NCBI GenBank assembly: GCA_021781255.1
Contig: JAJXXG010000066.1
Span: forward strand, 1 to 7,196
Length of the DNA: 7,196 bases
Direction of reading: 5' to 3'
Source of the DNA: Acidobacteriota bacterium
Lineage (GTDB): Bacteria; Acidobacteriota; Terriglobia; Terriglobales; Acidobacteriaceae
The position numbers and the translations under genes are program-made. Under the pieces are notes generated by a model. The model worked only from the letters and a program-made list of their open reading frames with translations, did not search any database and was not told where the DNA came from. Shown one piece after another: positions 6,600 through 7,196 of the stretch (positions are counted from its first letter, which is position 1; the number at the start of each line of letters is the position of its first letter).

Positions 6600-6658
6600 G
6601 CGAAGCGCGCGAGACCGATCGCCCGGCATCATGAGGTCTGAAAAGAGGCGCGCTTCGC
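6600..6658. repeat. Perfect 11-bp inverted repeat in the divergent spacer
   Basis: GCGAAGCGCGC (6600-6610) and GCGCGCTTCGC (6648-6658) are exact reverse complements 37 bases apart. Inside them AGACC (6612-6616) pairs with GGTCT (6635-6639), giving a nested stem-loop. It sits between the manA start region and the plus-strand gene, so it could be a shared operator, an RNA structure in the plus-strand leader, or a small REP-like remnant. No other copy is visible in the window. Confidence 0.5.
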
Positions 6659-6710
6659 AGCGACACCGCGACCCAGGACGGTTCGAGACGGCTACCGGCC
6701 ATGGGAGCAT

Positions 6711-6736
6711 GTGCAACCGCAGCATGCGAGTGCAAC
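6711..6736. repeat. Two GTGCAAC direct repeats upstream of the plus-strand gene
   Basis: GTGCAAC occurs at 6711-6717 and 6730-6736, with starts 19 bp apart. AGCATG precedes both (6706-6711 and 6721-6726) and recurs at the start codon (6757-6762). The spacing fits same-face protein binding, but the units are short and chance is a real alternative. Confidence 0.25.
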
Positions 6737-6759
6737 GGGTTTGTTAGGCTGAGTGGAGC

Positions 6760-7196
6760 ATGCATAGACCGTCTCGACTGATTGCCCTATTTCTGCTTTG
6801 CGCGGTTTGTCTGCAGGCGCAGAAGAAGAGCTCTCCCACGCACCGGAGCAGCCCGGGCCCGGCGATCCGCTTCGCCGGCGCGCCGCAGTACGCGGAGGCG
6901 GAGTTGCTTGCGGCTGCGGGGGTGAAGGCAGGGACGCGCCTGACGGCGGCCGAGGTGAAGGCGCGCGCGCGGCAGTTGAACGACACCGGAATGTTCGCGG
7001 TGGTGAAGTATACGACCGACCGGAAGGGGCTGCTGTTCACGCTGACGCCGGCGACGCAGCTTTTCCCTATCCATCTGGACAATCTGCCGCTGGCCTGGGA
7101 CAAGGAACTGGAGGCCAAGCTGCAGGCGCAGTGCCCGCTGTATCACGGGCTGGCGCCCGCCAGCGGATCGGTGCTGAACGGCATCCGGCAGGCGCT
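6760..7196 (+). CDS. Exported POTRA-like protein, 5' part only
   Basis: Only the first 145 codons are present; the gene runs off the right edge. Residues 1-20 are a signal peptide (basic MHRPSR, hydrophobic core, probable cleavage after LQA). Residues about 35-97 read like one POTRA unit: a first strand (IRFAGAPQY), a helix (AEAELLAAAGVKAGTRLTAAE), a second helix ending LNDTGMFAVVKY, and a last strand (GLLFTLTPAT). The L-x-x-TG-x-F-x-x-V-x-Y pattern is typical of POTRA repeats in BamA/TamA-type outer-membrane assembly proteins. A second unit may begin near residue 103. The barrel, which would decide the identity, is out of view; a stand-alone POTRA protein is also possible. ATG at 6760 is the only start after the in-frame TAG at 6745-6747. 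GGAG (6755-6758) is just one base from it, so ribosome binding is probably through GAG at 6751-6753 or weak. Divergent from manA. Confidence 0.65.
   Translation, partial: MHRPSRLIALFLLCAVCLQAQKKSSPTHRSSPGPAIRFAGAPQYAEAELLAAAGVKAGTRLTAAEVKARARQLNDTGMFAVVKYTTDRKGLLFTLTPATQLFPIHLDNLPLAWDKELEAKLQAQCPLYHGLAPASGSVLNGIRQA

Noticed and set aside
5474..6634. A 386-codon plus-strand frame across manA.
   Set aside because: Codon-register shadow; the minus strand carries all the zinc-site residues of mannose-6-phosphate isomerase.
6709..6747. A 12-codon upstream open frame before the POTRA-like gene.
   Set aside because: No ribosome site or recognisable regulatory codon run. It is worth keeping only because its TAG proves the main gene cannot start further upstream.

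Overview
The window is GC-rich bacterial chromosome carrying five protein-coding genes and no mobile element, CRISPR array, rRNA or tRNA that I can see. Four genes run on the minus strand and one partial gene runs on the plus strand. The gene set points to a Gram-negative, diderm bacterium: a membrane-anchored periplasmic-type peptidyl-prolyl isomerase, an exported BON-domain/glycine-zipper protein, and the start of a POTRA-like exported protein. The sequence style of the isomerase and the exported BON protein reminds me most of Acidobacteriota (Terriglobia/Acidobacteriaceae). That assignment is from memory of protein families and not from any search.

Layout from left to right. (1) Positions 1-1557, minus: a citramalate-synthase-type (CimA) gene, missing only its last residues at the left edge. 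(2) 1558-1812: spacer with a GC-rich hairpin that probably terminates the next gene. (3) 1813-3780, minus: a 655-residue SurA/PpiD-type peptidyl-prolyl isomerase with an N-terminal membrane anchor. (4) 3781-4020: spacer with a perfect TATAAT box and a pair of 12-bp direct repeats just downstream of it. (5) 4021-5337 or 5343, minus: a secreted protein with a BON domain, a Pro/Gln/Tyr-rich linker, a beta-rich module with a glycine zipper, and a Tyr/Gly/Pro tail. Its stop codon lies inside a 27-bp near-perfect palindrome. (6) 5344-5560: leader with a hairpin and a possible ECF/sigma-E-like or sigma-70 promoter. (7) 5561-6538, minus: a short-form type I mannose-6-phosphate isomerase, manA. (8) 6539-6759: divergent spacer with an 11-bp perfect inverted repeat. 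(9) 6760-7196, plus: the 5' part of an exported POTRA-like protein, cut by the right edge.

Each pair of neighbouring genes is separated by more than 200 bp, so the minus genes look like separate transcription units and not an operon. Two are metabolic: isoleucine precursor supply, and the hexose-phosphate/mannose branch feeding glycans. Three concern the envelope: protein folding, an exported structural or stress-type protein, and a possible outer-membrane assembly protein. No spacer exceeds 300 bp.

I found no clear undescribed multi-gene system. The best leads are the divergent signature residues and Cys-rich segment of the CimA-like enzyme, the composite BON/glycine-zipper protein with its candidate envelope-stress promoter, and three unexplained repeat structures in the spacers.
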